This document shows positions 16,506-24,384 of a stretch of 64,000 nucleotides of DNA, piece by piece. The stretch comes from Olsenella sp. KH3B4. Lineage in GTDB: Bacteria; Actinomycetota; Coriobacteriia; Coriobacteriales; Atopobiaceae. A program made the translations under genes and the position numbers. Where the stretch lies: contig FOHD01000003.1 of NCBI GenBank assembly GCA_900111695.1, positions 1 to 64,000 on the forward strand, given 5' to 3'. The notes under the pieces are model-generated. The model was not told where the DNA came from and did not search any database. It was given only the letters and a program-made list of their open reading frames with translations. The first letter of the stretch is position 1. Every line of letters starts with the position of its first letter.

Positions 16506-16550
16506 AAAGACCCAAGAAATCCGTGAACGGCATAATGCCCGCCGCAAGCG

Positions 16551-17012
16551 TTACTTCACTACGAGCACGTCGCAGGTTGTGGAGCGCGTGAGGAAGGTGG
16601 AGATGGAGCCGAGAATCGCGTACTTGATGGACGAGAGGCCGCGCGCCCCGCAGATGACAAGGTCGGGCTTGATCACGTCGAGCATGTCGTCCTTCAGGGT
16701 CTCGCGGATGCGCCCCGCCTTCACGATGACCTTGACGCTCTTGATCTGCGGCTCCGCCTCGGCCTCGGCGACCTGGTCGGCAATTGACTCGCGGAAGTCC
16801 TTCTCGAGCGAGGGTATGAGGTCGACGGGGTAGGTGCCCGCGGTCTCAAGCGCGGTCGAGTCGATGACGTGGCCAATGTAGAGCTCGGCGTTGTCGTTCG
16901 CCGCCATCACGATGGCGCGATGGAGCACCTTGGACTGGCGCTCGGTCCCGTCCAGCGACACAAAGATCTTGTCGTATCCGAGGTCCTGGTAGGTCTGGGT
17001 TGTCTCTGCCAT
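16551..17012 (-). CDS. Universal stress protein (UspA family)
   Basis: This 153-residue protein has the single-domain USP fold. It starts with IFVSLDGTERQSKVLHRAI, the first strand and helix. It ends with the ATP-binding signature VICGARGLSSIKYAILGSIS plus CDVLVVK, close to the G-x2-G-x9-G-(S/T) pattern, so nucleotide binding is likely. USPs help cells survive starvation and other stresses through unclear mechanisms. A TAGGAGGA ribosome site precedes the ATG. The gene stands alone, about 150 bases beyond the helicase gene's end on the same strand. Confidence 0.92.
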   Translation of the reverse strand: MAETTQTYQDLGYDKIFVSLDGTERQSKVLHRAIVMAANDNAELYIGHVIDSTALETAGTYPVDLIPSLEKDFRESIADQVAEAEAEPQIKSVKVIVKAGRIRETLKDDMLDVIKPDLVICGARGLSSIKYAILGSISTFLTRSTTCDVLVVK

Positions 17013-17163
17013 GGCGTCCTCCTAAGCGAGTATGCCTGGGGCAGACGCCGTGCGCGTCGCCCCCGCGCTCTCGTTCTACCCGCCGGCGGGGCGGATTTCT
17101 CGAGAAACACGGGGAGACGTGCGACTTGCGCCACGAACGGTAGGCGCGCGGCGTCGCCTTTGC

Positions 17164-19773
17164 CTATGCGACCGTATCCACAAACCCCACGCGGTAGGTC
17201 TTGAAGACCACCGAGCCCTCGTCCTGCGTGGCATCGAGGTCGACGTCGCCCCAGATGCCAAAGTCGTGGTCGTCATCGGAGTCGCGGAAGACCTGGTGGA
17301 CATGCCAGACGTGCTCGGTCTTCTCGTCTTTCTCGTCTATGTCGAGGTAGGCGGAGGAGCGGGCGTCGGCGTCCAGGAGGATCTGGTCGTGCTCGGCGTG
17401 GAAGGCGTCGAGAGCCTGCTGCCACACGACCGAGCGATAGCCCCAGTCCGCATCGAGGTCGCCTAGCTCCTCGACCTTGCCCAACGCCGCAAGGCGCACG
17501 CGGGCGAAGAGGGCGTTTCGAACGAGAAGGGTGAGGCCGCGCTTGTCGTGGACAACCTCGTCCGTGCTGGGCGCGGCAATCGCGGCACCATCCTCGGAGC
17601 CGGAACCCTCCCACTCGTCCACGAGCGAGGAGTCTGTGGTGCGCACGACCAGCCTAAGCCAGGTCACGATGTCTTCCAGGCGTTCGTCGCGCTTCTCGGC
17701 AGGCACCGTGCGGTCGAGCACGCGATAGGCATCGGAGAGGTAGCGCAGCAGCGTGCCCTCCGAGCGGGCAATCTTGTAGCGGCCGATGTAGGTCTTGAAG
17801 TCGCTGGCCGTCTCGACCATGTCGCGCAGGACGCTCTTGGGTCGCAGGCAGTAGTCGCTTGCCCAGGGGACCTTCTCGCAGTACTCCGCAAAGGCGGCGT
17901 CGAGAAGCTCCTCGAGCGGCTTGGGATAGGTGACCTCCTGCGCACGCTCCATGCGCTCCTCGTACTCGATGCCCTCGGCCTTCATGGCCGCGATGGCGGC
18001 ACCGCGGGCCTCGCGCTCCTGGGCGCGCAGGATCTGCGGCGGATCCTCGAGCGTGGCCTCCACCATCGAGAGAAGGTCGAGCGCGTAGGTCTCACTCTCG
18101 GGGTCCAGAAGCTCGATGGCGGCGAGAAGGAAGGGCGAGAGGGGCTGGTCCAGGGCAAAGTCCTCGGGTAGGTCAACGGTGAGCAGGTAGGAGGCCGTGC
18201 CGTCCTCCTCCTCGCGACGCTCCACCACGCCAGCGTCGATGAGGGTCGCAAAGACCTCGTCCGTGCGCTGCGAGAGCGCGGCCTTCTCCTCGGGCGTCTG
18301 CGCGGAGTCCTCGATGAGCTTGTGCGTGCGGGCCCAGGCGTCTCCGCCCTGCTCGATTTCCGCAAGCACCATGGAATGCGTGATGCGCAGACGCGGGCGG
18401 AGCTTTTCGGGCTCGGCCGCAATGAGACGCTCGAAGGTCTGCTTGTTCCAGCCCACAAAGTCAGAAGGCGGCGTCTTTACCTTGATCTTTCGGGCGCGCT
18501 TGGGATCTCCGCCCGCCTTGGCCAGGGCCTTTGCGCGCTCGATGTCGTACTCGGTCGCCTCTGCGATCACGCGGCCCTCGGTGTCGAAGCCGGCGCGACC
18601 GGCGCGTCCCGCAATCTGGTGGAACTCCCGCGCGTTCAGGCGCCGCATGTGCTTTCCGTCGAACTTGGTGAGCTGGGTGAGAAGTACGGTGTGGATGGGG
18701 ACGTTGATGCCAACGCCCAGGGTGTCGGTGCCGCAGATAACGGGGAGAAGCCCCTGCTGGGCGAGCTTCTCCACCAGCAGGCGGTAGCGCGGCAGCATGC
18801 CGGCGTGGTGCACTCCCACGCCCGTGAGGATGAGGCGCTTCAGGGTCTTGCCAAAGGTCGTGGTAAAGCGAACGCCCTTGACGGCGTCCTTCAGTGCCTC
18901 GCGCTGCTCCTTTGACGAGACGCCGTAGCTCGAGAGTGCCTGGGCGCTCTTGAGGGCGGCCTCCTGCGAGAAGTGCACGATGTAGAGAGGTGCGTCTCCG
19001 TCGCGCAGGGCAAGCTCCACCGTGCCCTCGAGCGGGGTCTCCACAAACTCGTAGGATAGGGGCACCGGGCGGGGCGCGTCGAGCACCTTGTCCACGGCGC
19101 GTCCGGTGTGCTCCTCGAGCGAGGTGGCAATGTCGGTGACGTCGCCCAGCGTGGCGGACATGAGCAGGAACTGGGTGTGGGGGAGAGCCAGGAGAGGCAC
19201 CTGCCACGCCCAGCCGCGGTCCCGGTCGCTGTAGAAGTGGAACTCGTCCATGGCCACGCAGCCTATGTCCGCGTGCTCACCAAAGCGCAGCGCGTCCTGG
19301 GCAAGGATCTCGGCGGTGCAGCAGATGACGGGCGCCTCGCTGTTTATCACCACGTCGCCCGTGATCATGCCCACGTTGTCCTTGCCAAGAAGGTCCACAA
19401 GGTTGAAGAACTTCTCGCTGACCAGCGCTTTTATGGGTGCCGTGTAGTAGGCGCGGCGATTGGTGCAGTTGGCTATGAAGAGCATGCCCAGGGCAACCAT
19501 GCTCTTGCCCGAGCCTGTGGGGGTGCCCAAGATCACGTGGTCGCCCGACGCAAGGTCGAGAAGAGCCTCCTCCTGGTGGTCCCAGAGCTGCATGCCGCGC
19601 GACTCGACCCAGCCGAGGAAGAGCTCAAGCGCGTCCTCGGCGGGGATGTTGGGGTAGGTCTCCTCGTCCGGCCAGGGGATGAGGCGCCCCAGCGAGCCGG
19701 GGCCGTTGGGGCCGAGGTCAACGGCGGTGGGACTCGGCTCGCTGGTCGTGGCGGCGGATTCCTCGGCGCTCAT
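17164..19773 (-). CDS. Ski2-like DEAD/DEAH-box helicase with DUF3516 C-terminus
   Basis: The 869-residue superfamily II helicase has Walker A GTPTGSGKS (83-91), the DExH box as DEFH (176-179), SAT (MSATLGD), and motif VI HQIAGRAGRAGFD. The second half (about 430-869) is the DUF3516-type region found with these helicases in actinobacteria. Close relatives include Ski2/Mtr4 and HelY, which unwind RNA or DNA 3'-5', but the substrate of this branch is unclear. Its start overlaps the stop of an upstream 97-residue gene by four bases (ATGA), which implies translational coupling. Confidence 0.92.
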   Translation of the reverse strand: MSAEESAATTSEPSPTAVDLGPNGPGSLGRLIPWPDEETYPNIPAEDALELFLGWVESRGMQLWDHQEEALLDLASGDHVILGTPTGSGKSMVALGMLFIANCTNRRAYYTAPIKALVSEKFFNLVDLLGKDNVGMITGDVVINSEAPVICCTAEILAQDALRFGEHADIGCVAMDEFHFYSDRDRGWAWQVPLLALPHTQFLLMSATLGDVTDIATSLEEHTGRAVDKVLDAPRPVPLSYEFVETPLEGTVELALRDGDAPLYIVHFSQEAALKSAQALSSYGVSSKEQREALKDAVKGVRFTTTFGKTLKRLILTGVGVHHAGMLPRYRLLVEKLAQQGLLPVICGTDTLGVGINVPIHTVLLTQLTKFDGKHMRRLNAREFHQIAGRAGRAGFDTEGRVIAEATEYDIERAKALAKAGGDPKRARKIKVKTPPSDFVGWNKQTFERLIAAEPEKLRPRLRITHSMVLAEIEQGGDAWARTHKLIEDSAQTPEEKAALSQRTDEVFATLIDAGVVERREEEDGTASYLLTVDLPEDFALDQPLSPFLLAAIELLDPESETYALDLLSMVEATLEDPPQILRAQEREARGAAIAAMKAEGIEYEERMERAQEVTYPKPLEELLDAAFAEYCEKVPWASDYCLRPKSVLRDMVETASDFKTYIGRYKIARSEGTLLRYLSDAYRVLDRTVPAEKRDERLEDIVTWLRLVVRTTDSSLVDEWEGSGSEDGAAIAAPSTDEVVHDKRGLTLLVRNALFARVRLAALGKVEELGDLDADWGYRSVVWQQALDAFHAEHDQILLDADARSSAYLDIDEKDEKTEHVWHVHQVFRDSDDDHDFGIWGDVDLDATQDEGSVVFKTYRVGFVDTVA

Positions 19774-20063
19774 CGGGCGTCCTCCGAGCAGGGCTCGGTG
19801 CCGCCTGCAAGCTCCGCTCGCACCACGTCCTGGAGGTGGCGCTCGGCTGCCGCCGTTGCCTCCGCGTCGCCCGAGCGCTTGGCCTTGCGATAGGCGGCCA
19901 TAGCCTGGGCGAAGGGGCCCTCGACGAGGCTGCCCGCGTCGTCCTGCTCACCGTGTGGAGCGTCTGCCGGCGTGCCTGCCGGCGCGTCGAAGGCCGTCCT
20001 CGCCCCGTTTGCCTCGAGCTGCTCGCGCAGCTGCTCAGCGAGCTTCATGTCGTCCTCGTCCAT
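19770..20063 (-). CDS. Small charged protein coupled to the helicase (unknown function)
   Basis: The gene encodes 97 residues beginning MDEDDMKLAEQLREQL after a GAGGAGG ribosome site. It is rich in Ala, Glu and Lys, with no cysteine pair, signal or membrane segment. Two helical stretches (about 5-20 and 50-85, EGPFAQAMAAYRKAKRSGD) are likely. The stop overlaps the helicase start (ATGA), so the two are probably made together and it may be an accessory to that enzyme. I recognise no family. Confidence 0.75.
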   Translation of the reverse strand: MDEDDMKLAEQLREQLEANGARTAFDAPAGTPADAPHGEQDDAGSLVEGPFAQAMAAYRKAKRSGDAEATAAAERHLQDVVRAELAGGTEPCSEDAR

Positions 20064-20097
20064 GCTGTCCTCCTCGGCCCTGCGGCCGGTGTTCTCG

Positions 20098-21132
20098 CTA
20101 TCTTGCGGCGCCCCTTGCAGGCGCGTTGGCTGCGCGGAGCTTGGTGGTCTCGCGCCGCGCCCATGCGGGCCTGTTCAGTATCGCACGTCCAATGCCCGCG
20201 AGGTCGCACGCACCCTGCTCGAGGAGGGCCTCTGCCGCGGCGCCTGTCTTGATGCCACCCGCCAGGAGCACCGGCACGCAAACGGCTGCCCGGATGGGCG
20301 CCGACGAGTCAGCAAACCAGCCAGGGGTGTCCTCGAAACCGGGCCTGCCGTAATAGCACATGCCACCGGAGACGGACAGCAAACTTGCGCCCGCCGTCTC
20401 CGCCATGCGCGCCAGCGCCACGGCATCGTCGATGGTGTTGCCGCCGGGCAGGTAGTCGCAGCCGCCCAGGCGAACGGACACCGGGTAACCTGCGGGCAGC
20501 TCTGCCCGCACGGCGGAAAGGACCTCCAGAAGGAGCCTCGCCCTGTTTTCTAGCGAGCCTCCGTAGGCATCTCTCCGCAGGTTGGTGAGGGGCGAGAGGA
20601 ACTGGTCGAGCAGGTAGCCGTGCGCGGCGTGTATCTCGATGCCGTCAAAGCCGGCCGCGCAGGCGCGGCGCGCCGCGGCCGAGAAGTACTCGGGTATGCG
20701 CGCGATGTCGTCGGCGCTCATTTGGCGGGGGAGGGGGTGGCCAACCTTGGCGCCCGGGCAGGTGACGGCAGAGGGTGCCAGGGGATGCGTGCCCGTGATC
20801 TTCTCGTCCGCTGCGGACCCTGCGTGCGAGAGCTGCACAAAGACGGGGGTGCCCTGGTCGTGGACGGCCGCCGCTTCACGCTTGAGGCCTTCGACGTCCT
20901 TGTCATGTGCGATGGATGCCTGGTGCGCGGTTGCCCGTCCCTCCTCGCAGACAAAGTGGTGGCCGCACTCAACGAGTCCCAGGTAACCGCCGCGCGCACG
21001 GGCGGCGTAGTGGTCGCAAAGCGCCTGGGTCACCCGGCCGCATGCGTCCGCCTTTCTCGTGGCAACGGGCACCATGACCAGTCGGTTCTTGAGCTCGAGC
21101 CCGCCCACAGCAAGCGGCTGGTCATACATCAT
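20098..21132 (-). CDS. Old Yellow Enzyme-type NADH:flavin oxidoreductase
   Basis: A 344-residue FMN TIM-barrel enzyme of the OYE family. It begins LAVGGLELKNRLVMVPVAT and has the paired-histidine region of OYEs as FDGIEIHAAHGYLLDQFLSP. Near the end is LLAGGIKTGAAAEALLEQGACDLAGIGRAIL, given as the phosphate-binding part. It lacks the C-terminal Fe-S and FAD/NAD domains of 2,4-dienoyl-CoA reductase, so it is the short single-domain type, and probably reduces activated C=C bonds. ATG 21132 overlaps the stop of the AcpS-like gene (ATGA), a tight coupling that hints at a lipid or acyl substrate. That link is inference. Confidence 0.88.
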   Translation of the reverse strand: MMYDQPLAVGGLELKNRLVMVPVATRKADACGRVTQALCDHYAARARGGYLGLVECGHHFVCEEGRATAHQASIAHDKDVEGLKREAAAVHDQGTPVFVQLSHAGSAADEKITGTHPLAPSAVTCPGAKVGHPLPRQMSADDIARIPEYFSAAARRACAAGFDGIEIHAAHGYLLDQFLSPLTNLRRDAYGGSLENRARLLLEVLSAVRAELPAGYPVSVRLGGCDYLPGGNTIDDAVALARMAETAGASLLSVSGGMCYYGRPGFEDTPGWFADSSAPIRAAVCVPVLLAGGIKTGAAAEALLEQGACDLAGIGRAILNRPAWARRETTKLRAANAPARGAAR

Positions 21133-21542
21133 GCGTGCGTGTCCCCCTTGCGGGGAATCCGAACCATGGCAGTTGCCAGCGCGGCACCGGCCTCGTTGGT
21201 GATGGAGATGCATGGCGGCTCCATGCTGCGTGCGGCCAGGGCGGCGGCCAGGGACCCCCGTACCGTGCACACGGGTGCGCCGGAGGTGGCGTCGAGGGTT
21301 TCCAGCTCGAGGGGATCGATCTTTGTGCCCGGTGGCAGGAGCCGTGCCAGGGCGTCTATCGCCGCTCCCTTGGCGGCGAGGTGGCCAGCCACGTACTCGG
21401 CGGGGTTCTCGCGCGCGTTTGCCTGGGCGAGTTCGGCAGGGGTGAGCAGGTGGGAGAGCCTGTCCGCTGAGTGGGCGAGAAGGTCTTGCGCGTTGGCTAT
21501 GCGCACGAGACGTGTCCCCGTGGCGTGCATCCCCGTGTTCAT
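21129..21542 (-). CDS. AcpS-like (holo-ACP synthase fold) protein lacking the metal-site residues
   Basis: This 137-residue protein aligns by pattern with AcpS: GTRLVRIANAQDLL for G(I/L)D(I/L)VEIxR, LSHLLTPAEL for RxFTxxE, and VAGHLAAKGAAIDAL for LAxRFAAKEA. It also has GAPVCTVRG for G-x-P-x-v and ISITNEAGAALA for SISHxxxxAxA. The two Mg ligands of AcpS are replaced (Asp to Arg, Glu to Gly), and the late His is Asn. It therefore probably cannot transfer phosphopantetheine in the usual way. It could be a pseudoenzyme that binds CoA or ACP. It is translationally coupled to the OYE gene. A GGGGAG ribosome site precedes ATG 21542. Confidence 0.7.
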   Translation of the reverse strand: MNTGMHATGTRLVRIANAQDLLAHSADRLSHLLTPAELAQANARENPAEYVAGHLAAKGAAIDALARLLPPGTKIDPLELETLDATSGAPVCTVRGSLAAALAARSMEPPCISITNEAGAALATAMVRIPRKGDTHA

Positions 21543-21638
21543 GGTGCTCCCCGTCCCTCTTGTGTGGCCTGTCCCCTCTAGGGTAGCGCGGGGGAGGGCC
21601 GTGCGAGCGGCGGCGGGGCAGGGGCGTCCCGGCCGTGT

Positions 21639-21884
21639 TTAGTTGCCATGTCGCGGCAGCCGATTGTCCCAGACCTCTTGGAGAATGCGCTGCGGTGTGG
21701 TGCCAAGCGCGTCGGCGTAAGCGTAGACTTCGCTCAGGTGGAGCGAGCGCTCGCCAGACTCGAACTTCGAGATCATCGACTGGTTAATGCCCAAGCGGGC
21801 TGCAACCTGGTCCTGCTTCAGGCCAGATTCCATCCTCAGCTTGCGGAGGACCTTTCCCACGAGTCTGTCGGCAATCTCGTACAT
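21639..21884 (-). CDS. XRE-family HTH transcriptional regulator
   Basis: The 81-residue protein is almost wholly a Cro/CI-type helix-turn-helix. LRKLRMESGLKQDQVAARLGINQSMISKFESGERSL is the full domain (in parts about residues 13-48), with QDQVAARLG and QSMISKFESG as helices 2 and 3. There is no ligand or peptidase domain. It is divergent from the 73-residue gene at 21975-22196. A perfect palindrome AGAATATTCT lies between their starts and is a plausible autoregulatory site. No clear ribosome site precedes its ATG. Confidence 0.88.
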   Translation of the reverse strand: MYEIADRLVGKVLRKLRMESGLKQDQVAARLGINQSMISKFESGERSLHLSEVYAYADALGTTPQRILQEVWDNRLPRHGN

Positions 21885-21923
21885 GCGCCGGAATGTAGAC
21901 CCGCGCGCATGACATTCAAAAAT

Positions 21924-21933
21924 AGAATATTCT
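21924..21933. promoter_or_regulatory. Palindromic operator candidate for the XRE regulator
   Basis: AGAATATTCT is a perfect 10-base palindrome in an AT-rich island of an otherwise GC-rich region. It sits 40 bases upstream of both divergent genes and may overlap their -10 elements. Confidence 0.45.
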
Positions 21934-21974
21934 GGTGTCTACCAGGAAAACGACGCTATTTAGCAGGTGATACT

Positions 21975-22196
21975 TTGGAAAACCCACAAGAAGAGCTTCA
22001 CGGCTGCGCAGACATAGCCAGGGCACTGGCTCTCCAGGCAGCAAGTGGTTCTGTCTCTCCGGAGTCGCTCGACCTTCTCGCCGGCAAGATCGAGGACGCC
22101 GCGCGCATGCTTGACGGGGAGCGCATCGAGCGATGGGTCGAGGTCATCCGTGACGCCAACGGGGTCGAGCGCGAGGTTCACGAGAGCATGGCGTAG
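21975..22196 (+). CDS. Small acidic protein divergent from the XRE regulator (unknown)
   Basis: I place the start at TTG 21975, seven bases after an AGGTG ribosome-like site. This gives 73 residues with two amphipathic helices (ELHGCADIARALALQAASG and PESLDLLAGKIEDAARMLDG). An in-frame ATG at 21909 has no ribosome site. No known family is apparent. Its position opposite a one-domain XRE regulator is like small regulated partner or toxin-antitoxin-like pairs, but nothing in the sequence proves this. Confidence 0.55.
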   Translation: MENPQEELHGCADIARALALQAASGSVSPESLDLLAGKIEDAARMLDGERIERWVEVIRDANGVEREVHESMA

Positions 22197-22230
22197 CTTT
22201 GTCGGCGCACGGTGCGGGCGCGGGTGCGGG

Positions 22231-22716
22231 TCACATGCCGTAGTCGAAGAAGGACGAGACGTGCACCGTGACGCAGTCGGTCTCGCGATCGATGAGGTCA
22301 AGCGTCTTTACCGTGTCTTCGACGATGGCAACGCGGCGCTCGGGGACCTCAAGCTCTTGCGCCAGCTGGCGGAGAAACTCGACCTTCTCGGACTTCTCCG
22401 CCACGGTCACCACATGGCTGGGGGCAAGGCCGTAGCAGCGCGTGACAAAGGCCCGCTTGCCGGGTGCCTCGACGTCGCTTGCCTGCGAGCAGGCCCATAC
22501 GCGGTTCTCGCCCTTGTCCTGGACAAAACGTTTGATCTGCGGCACCGGACGCGAGCTGGCGTAGGGGTCGTGCGTGCGGACGTAGTCCTCCCAGTCCTCG
22601 TCAGGGCAGGCACTGTGGCAGAGGTCACCAAACTCGTAGACCGCAAGGACTCCGTCGATGTCAAAGACCACGGCGGTCTGTGGCTCTAGCAGGTACTTCA
22701 TGAGCTTGGTCACCAT
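22231..22716 (-). CDS. HAD-superfamily protein (putative phosphatase)
   Basis: A 161-residue protein with HAD motif I VVFDIDGVLAVYE (Asp19 and Asp21). The later AIVEDTVKTLDLID matches the D(D/E)xxK-like motif IV region as VEDTV. The short length leaves little room for a cap, so it may be a C0-type phosphatase. The sequence DEDWEDYVRTHDPYASSRPVPQI between the motifs (in part) is unlike common families. ATG 22716 is preceded by AAGGGAG; a longer frame to 22752 lacks such a site. The gene is divergent from ferritin. The substrate is unknown. Confidence 0.75.
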   Translation of the reverse strand: MVTKLMKYLLEPQTAVVFDIDGVLAVYEFGDLCHSACPDEDWEDYVRTHDPYASSRPVPQIKRFVQDKGENRVWACSQASDVEAPGKRAFVTRCYGLAPSHVVTVAEKSEKVEFLRQLAQELEVPERRVAIVEDTVKTLDLIDRETDCVTVHVSSFFDYGM

Positions 22717-23042
22717 GCGCTCCCTTCGCTTGCACTCCCGTCCGAACCTCAAATTGCGTCCCGAACGGACTCCTGCCCACGGAGTTTATCGCCTTTTCTC
22801 AAAACGTCTTCGCGGCAACTGGGCAAACGTGTCCGACGATTCATGGAAAGCGATAAAGAGTGACCGGTGTCGCCCAGCGGGGCAGGTGGCCAGCGGGGTG
22901 CCGACGGTGCCGCAGAGGCTGCAGGCACCGCTCGTCGCCAAACGGTGCAAGTTTCAAAGAGCTGACATTCGCGCGGCCCAATGGGTAGACCAACAAGTGG
23001 AAGCATTTCCCCAACGCCCTCCGGGCAGGAAAGAAGGCTGTC
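22717..23042. other. Divergent promoter region between HAD gene and ferritin
   Basis: No gene was found. TTTATCGC (22785-22792) and GCGATAAA (22850-22857) form an inverted repeat with extra pairing next to it and may be a regulator site or a weak hairpin. The rest is GC-rich leader sequence of ferritin with AGAAGG before its start. Confidence 0.45.
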
Positions 23043-23558
23043 ATGGCACTCGACAAGAAAGTCGGCGACACCCTCAACGCGCAGATCAACAAGGAGCTCT
23101 ACTCGGCATACCTCTATCTCACGTTCGCCGACTACTACGAGGATCGCGGTCTCAAGGGGTTCGCGAACTGGTACATGGTGCAGGTGCAGGAGGAGGTCGC
23201 CCACGCCAAGATTCTTCGCCGTTACCTACTGGACAACGACTACCAGGTCAAGATGGCAGCTATCGCCGAGCCCGACAAGACCTTCACCAACGACCTCGAG
23301 CCGCTCCAGGCGGGCCTCGAGCACGAGCGCTACATCACGGCTGCAATCAACGAGTGCTACCAGGCTGCCTATGACGTACATGACTTCCGCACCATGCAGC
23401 TGCTCGACTGGTTCGTGAAGGAGCAGGGCGAGGAGGAGACCAACGCCTCCGACATGATCAAGAACATGGAGCTCTTTGGCTCCGACCCCAAGGGTCTCTA
23501 CGACTTGGACCGCGAGTACCAGGCTCGTACCTACGTTGCGCCCACGATGGCGATGTAG
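23043..23558 (+). CDS. ftnA: Bacterial non-haem ferritin
   Basis: This 171-residue four-helix-bundle ferritin begins LNAQINKELYSAYLYLTFADYYEDRGLKGFANWY, the FtnA N-terminal helix (in parts). The ferroxidase-centre residues are visible as Glu in NKELYSAY, E-E-x-x-H in QEEVAHAK, and Glu and Gln in the third and fourth helices (FVKEQGEEE). It stores iron as a mineral inside a 24-mer and detoxifies Fe(II). An AAGAAGG ribosome site precedes ATG 23043, and a terminator follows the stop. No iron-regulator box was clearly identified. Confidence 0.95.
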   Translation: MALDKKVGDTLNAQINKELYSAYLYLTFADYYEDRGLKGFANWYMVQVQEEVAHAKILRRYLLDNDYQVKMAAIAEPDKTFTNDLEPLQAGLEHERYITAAINECYQAAYDVHDFRTMQLLDWFVKEQGEEETNASDMIKNMELFGSDPKGLYDLDREYQARTYVAPTMAM

Positions 23559-23581
23559 GCCACACAGACATACACAGACGA

Positions 23582-23614
23582 GAAGCGCGGCGGCCTCTTC
23601 GGTCACCGCGCTTT
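23582..23614 (+). terminator. Terminator after ferritin
   Basis: AAGCGCGG...CCGCGCTT stem (arms within 23582-23594 and 23600-23612) with one internal mismatch and a small loop, followed by a run of T residues. Confidence 0.75.
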
Positions 23615-23648
23615 TGTATGCGCATTGCCCGTGGCCTGCGGTCCGTTG

Positions 23649-23726
23649 ACAGTTTCCGAAAACTGTTCGTTGCCACACATTCTCTTCACATCATATTATG
23701 GGCTCATTCGTTGACAGGGTGTCAAC
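23649..23726. promoter_or_regulatory. Two palindromes upstream of the TetR gene (operator candidates)
   Basis: ACAGTTTCCGAAAACTGT (23649-23666) has 7-base arms, and GTTGACAGGGTGTCAAC (23710-23726) is a perfect 7-3-7 palindrome. Both contain the GTTGACA string. The second lies just before the GGGAGG ribosome site of the TetR gene, where bound repressor would block transcription. Confidence 0.6.
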
Positions 23727-23742
23727 AAGGGAGGTGTAGTCG

Positions 23743-24327
23743 ATGCGTGGTGAGATTGCCGAGACGCGCCGCGAGCAAATTGTTGCCGCCGCCCGCTTCC
23801 TGTACGAGGAGAAGGGGATCGACCGCACCTCGGTAAAGGACATCACCGACAGGGCCGGCATCACGCGCAGCCTCTTCTACCACTACTTCTCGAGTCGCGA
23901 CGAGGTGACCGACGCCATTCTCGACGCCTACGTGGAGTCCTTCGTGGCTGCGGTGCGTGAGTGGAACGCACAGCGCGTGCGCGGGGACGTCACCGGCGCC
24001 CTCAAGACATGCGTCTCCATGCTGCGCCGTCACCTCTTTGACGCGGACAGCTTTAGGACCGACCTCCTCAAGAGCCAAAACGCCCTACTCTACCAGCGCT
24101 TTAGCCAGCAGACGGCCCGCACGCTTGCCGAGTACCTCACGCGCACCACCGTCGCCGAGTACGCGCGGTACCACCGCGTTGAGATACGCCATCCCTACGA
24201 GGAGTTCTACCTGCTCATCATTGGCCTCATGAGCTATATGAGAACCCACCCCAACGCCTCGGACGAGCTCGTTGCCGACCTCATTGCCGACACGCTTCAT
24301 CTCGACCTTGGCTCCCAACAGGACTAG
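23743..24327 (+). CDS. TetR-family transcriptional regulator
   Basis: The 194-residue regulator has a classic TetR N-terminal HTH: RREQIVAAARFLYEEKGIDRTSVKDITDRAGITRSLFYHYFSSRDEV spans about residues 8-54, in parts. The C-terminal part is a helical ligand pocket. ATG 23743 follows GGGAGGTG. A perfect palindrome sits just upstream, suggesting self-repression. The membrane protein gene downstream (57-base gap, same strand) is the probable main target. The ligand is unknown. Confidence 0.92.
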   Translation: MRGEIAETRREQIVAAARFLYEEKGIDRTSVKDITDRAGITRSLFYHYFSSRDEVTDAILDAYVESFVAAVREWNAQRVRGDVTGALKTCVSMLRRHLFDADSFRTDLLKSQNALLYQRFSQQTARTLAEYLTRTTVAEYARYHRVEIRHPYEEFYLLIIGLMSYMRTHPNASDELVADLIADTLHLDLGSQQD

Positions 24328-24384
24328 CCGCGCCGCGGCGCGACGGTAGCGTTTCCCCAAAGACAGCAAGAGAGAGGAAGTGCC

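Larger units (their letters stand above)
16251..16550. other. Intergenic region with SD-containing hairpin and possible 31-aa ORF
   Basis: This 300-base gap holds the promoter region of the cell-wall hydrolase (minus strand) and a hairpin at 16382-16410. A short + strand reading frame of 31 codons (16410-16505) begins in the hairpin's 3' arm. Its base composition is lower in GC than the flanks. Confidence 0.5.
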
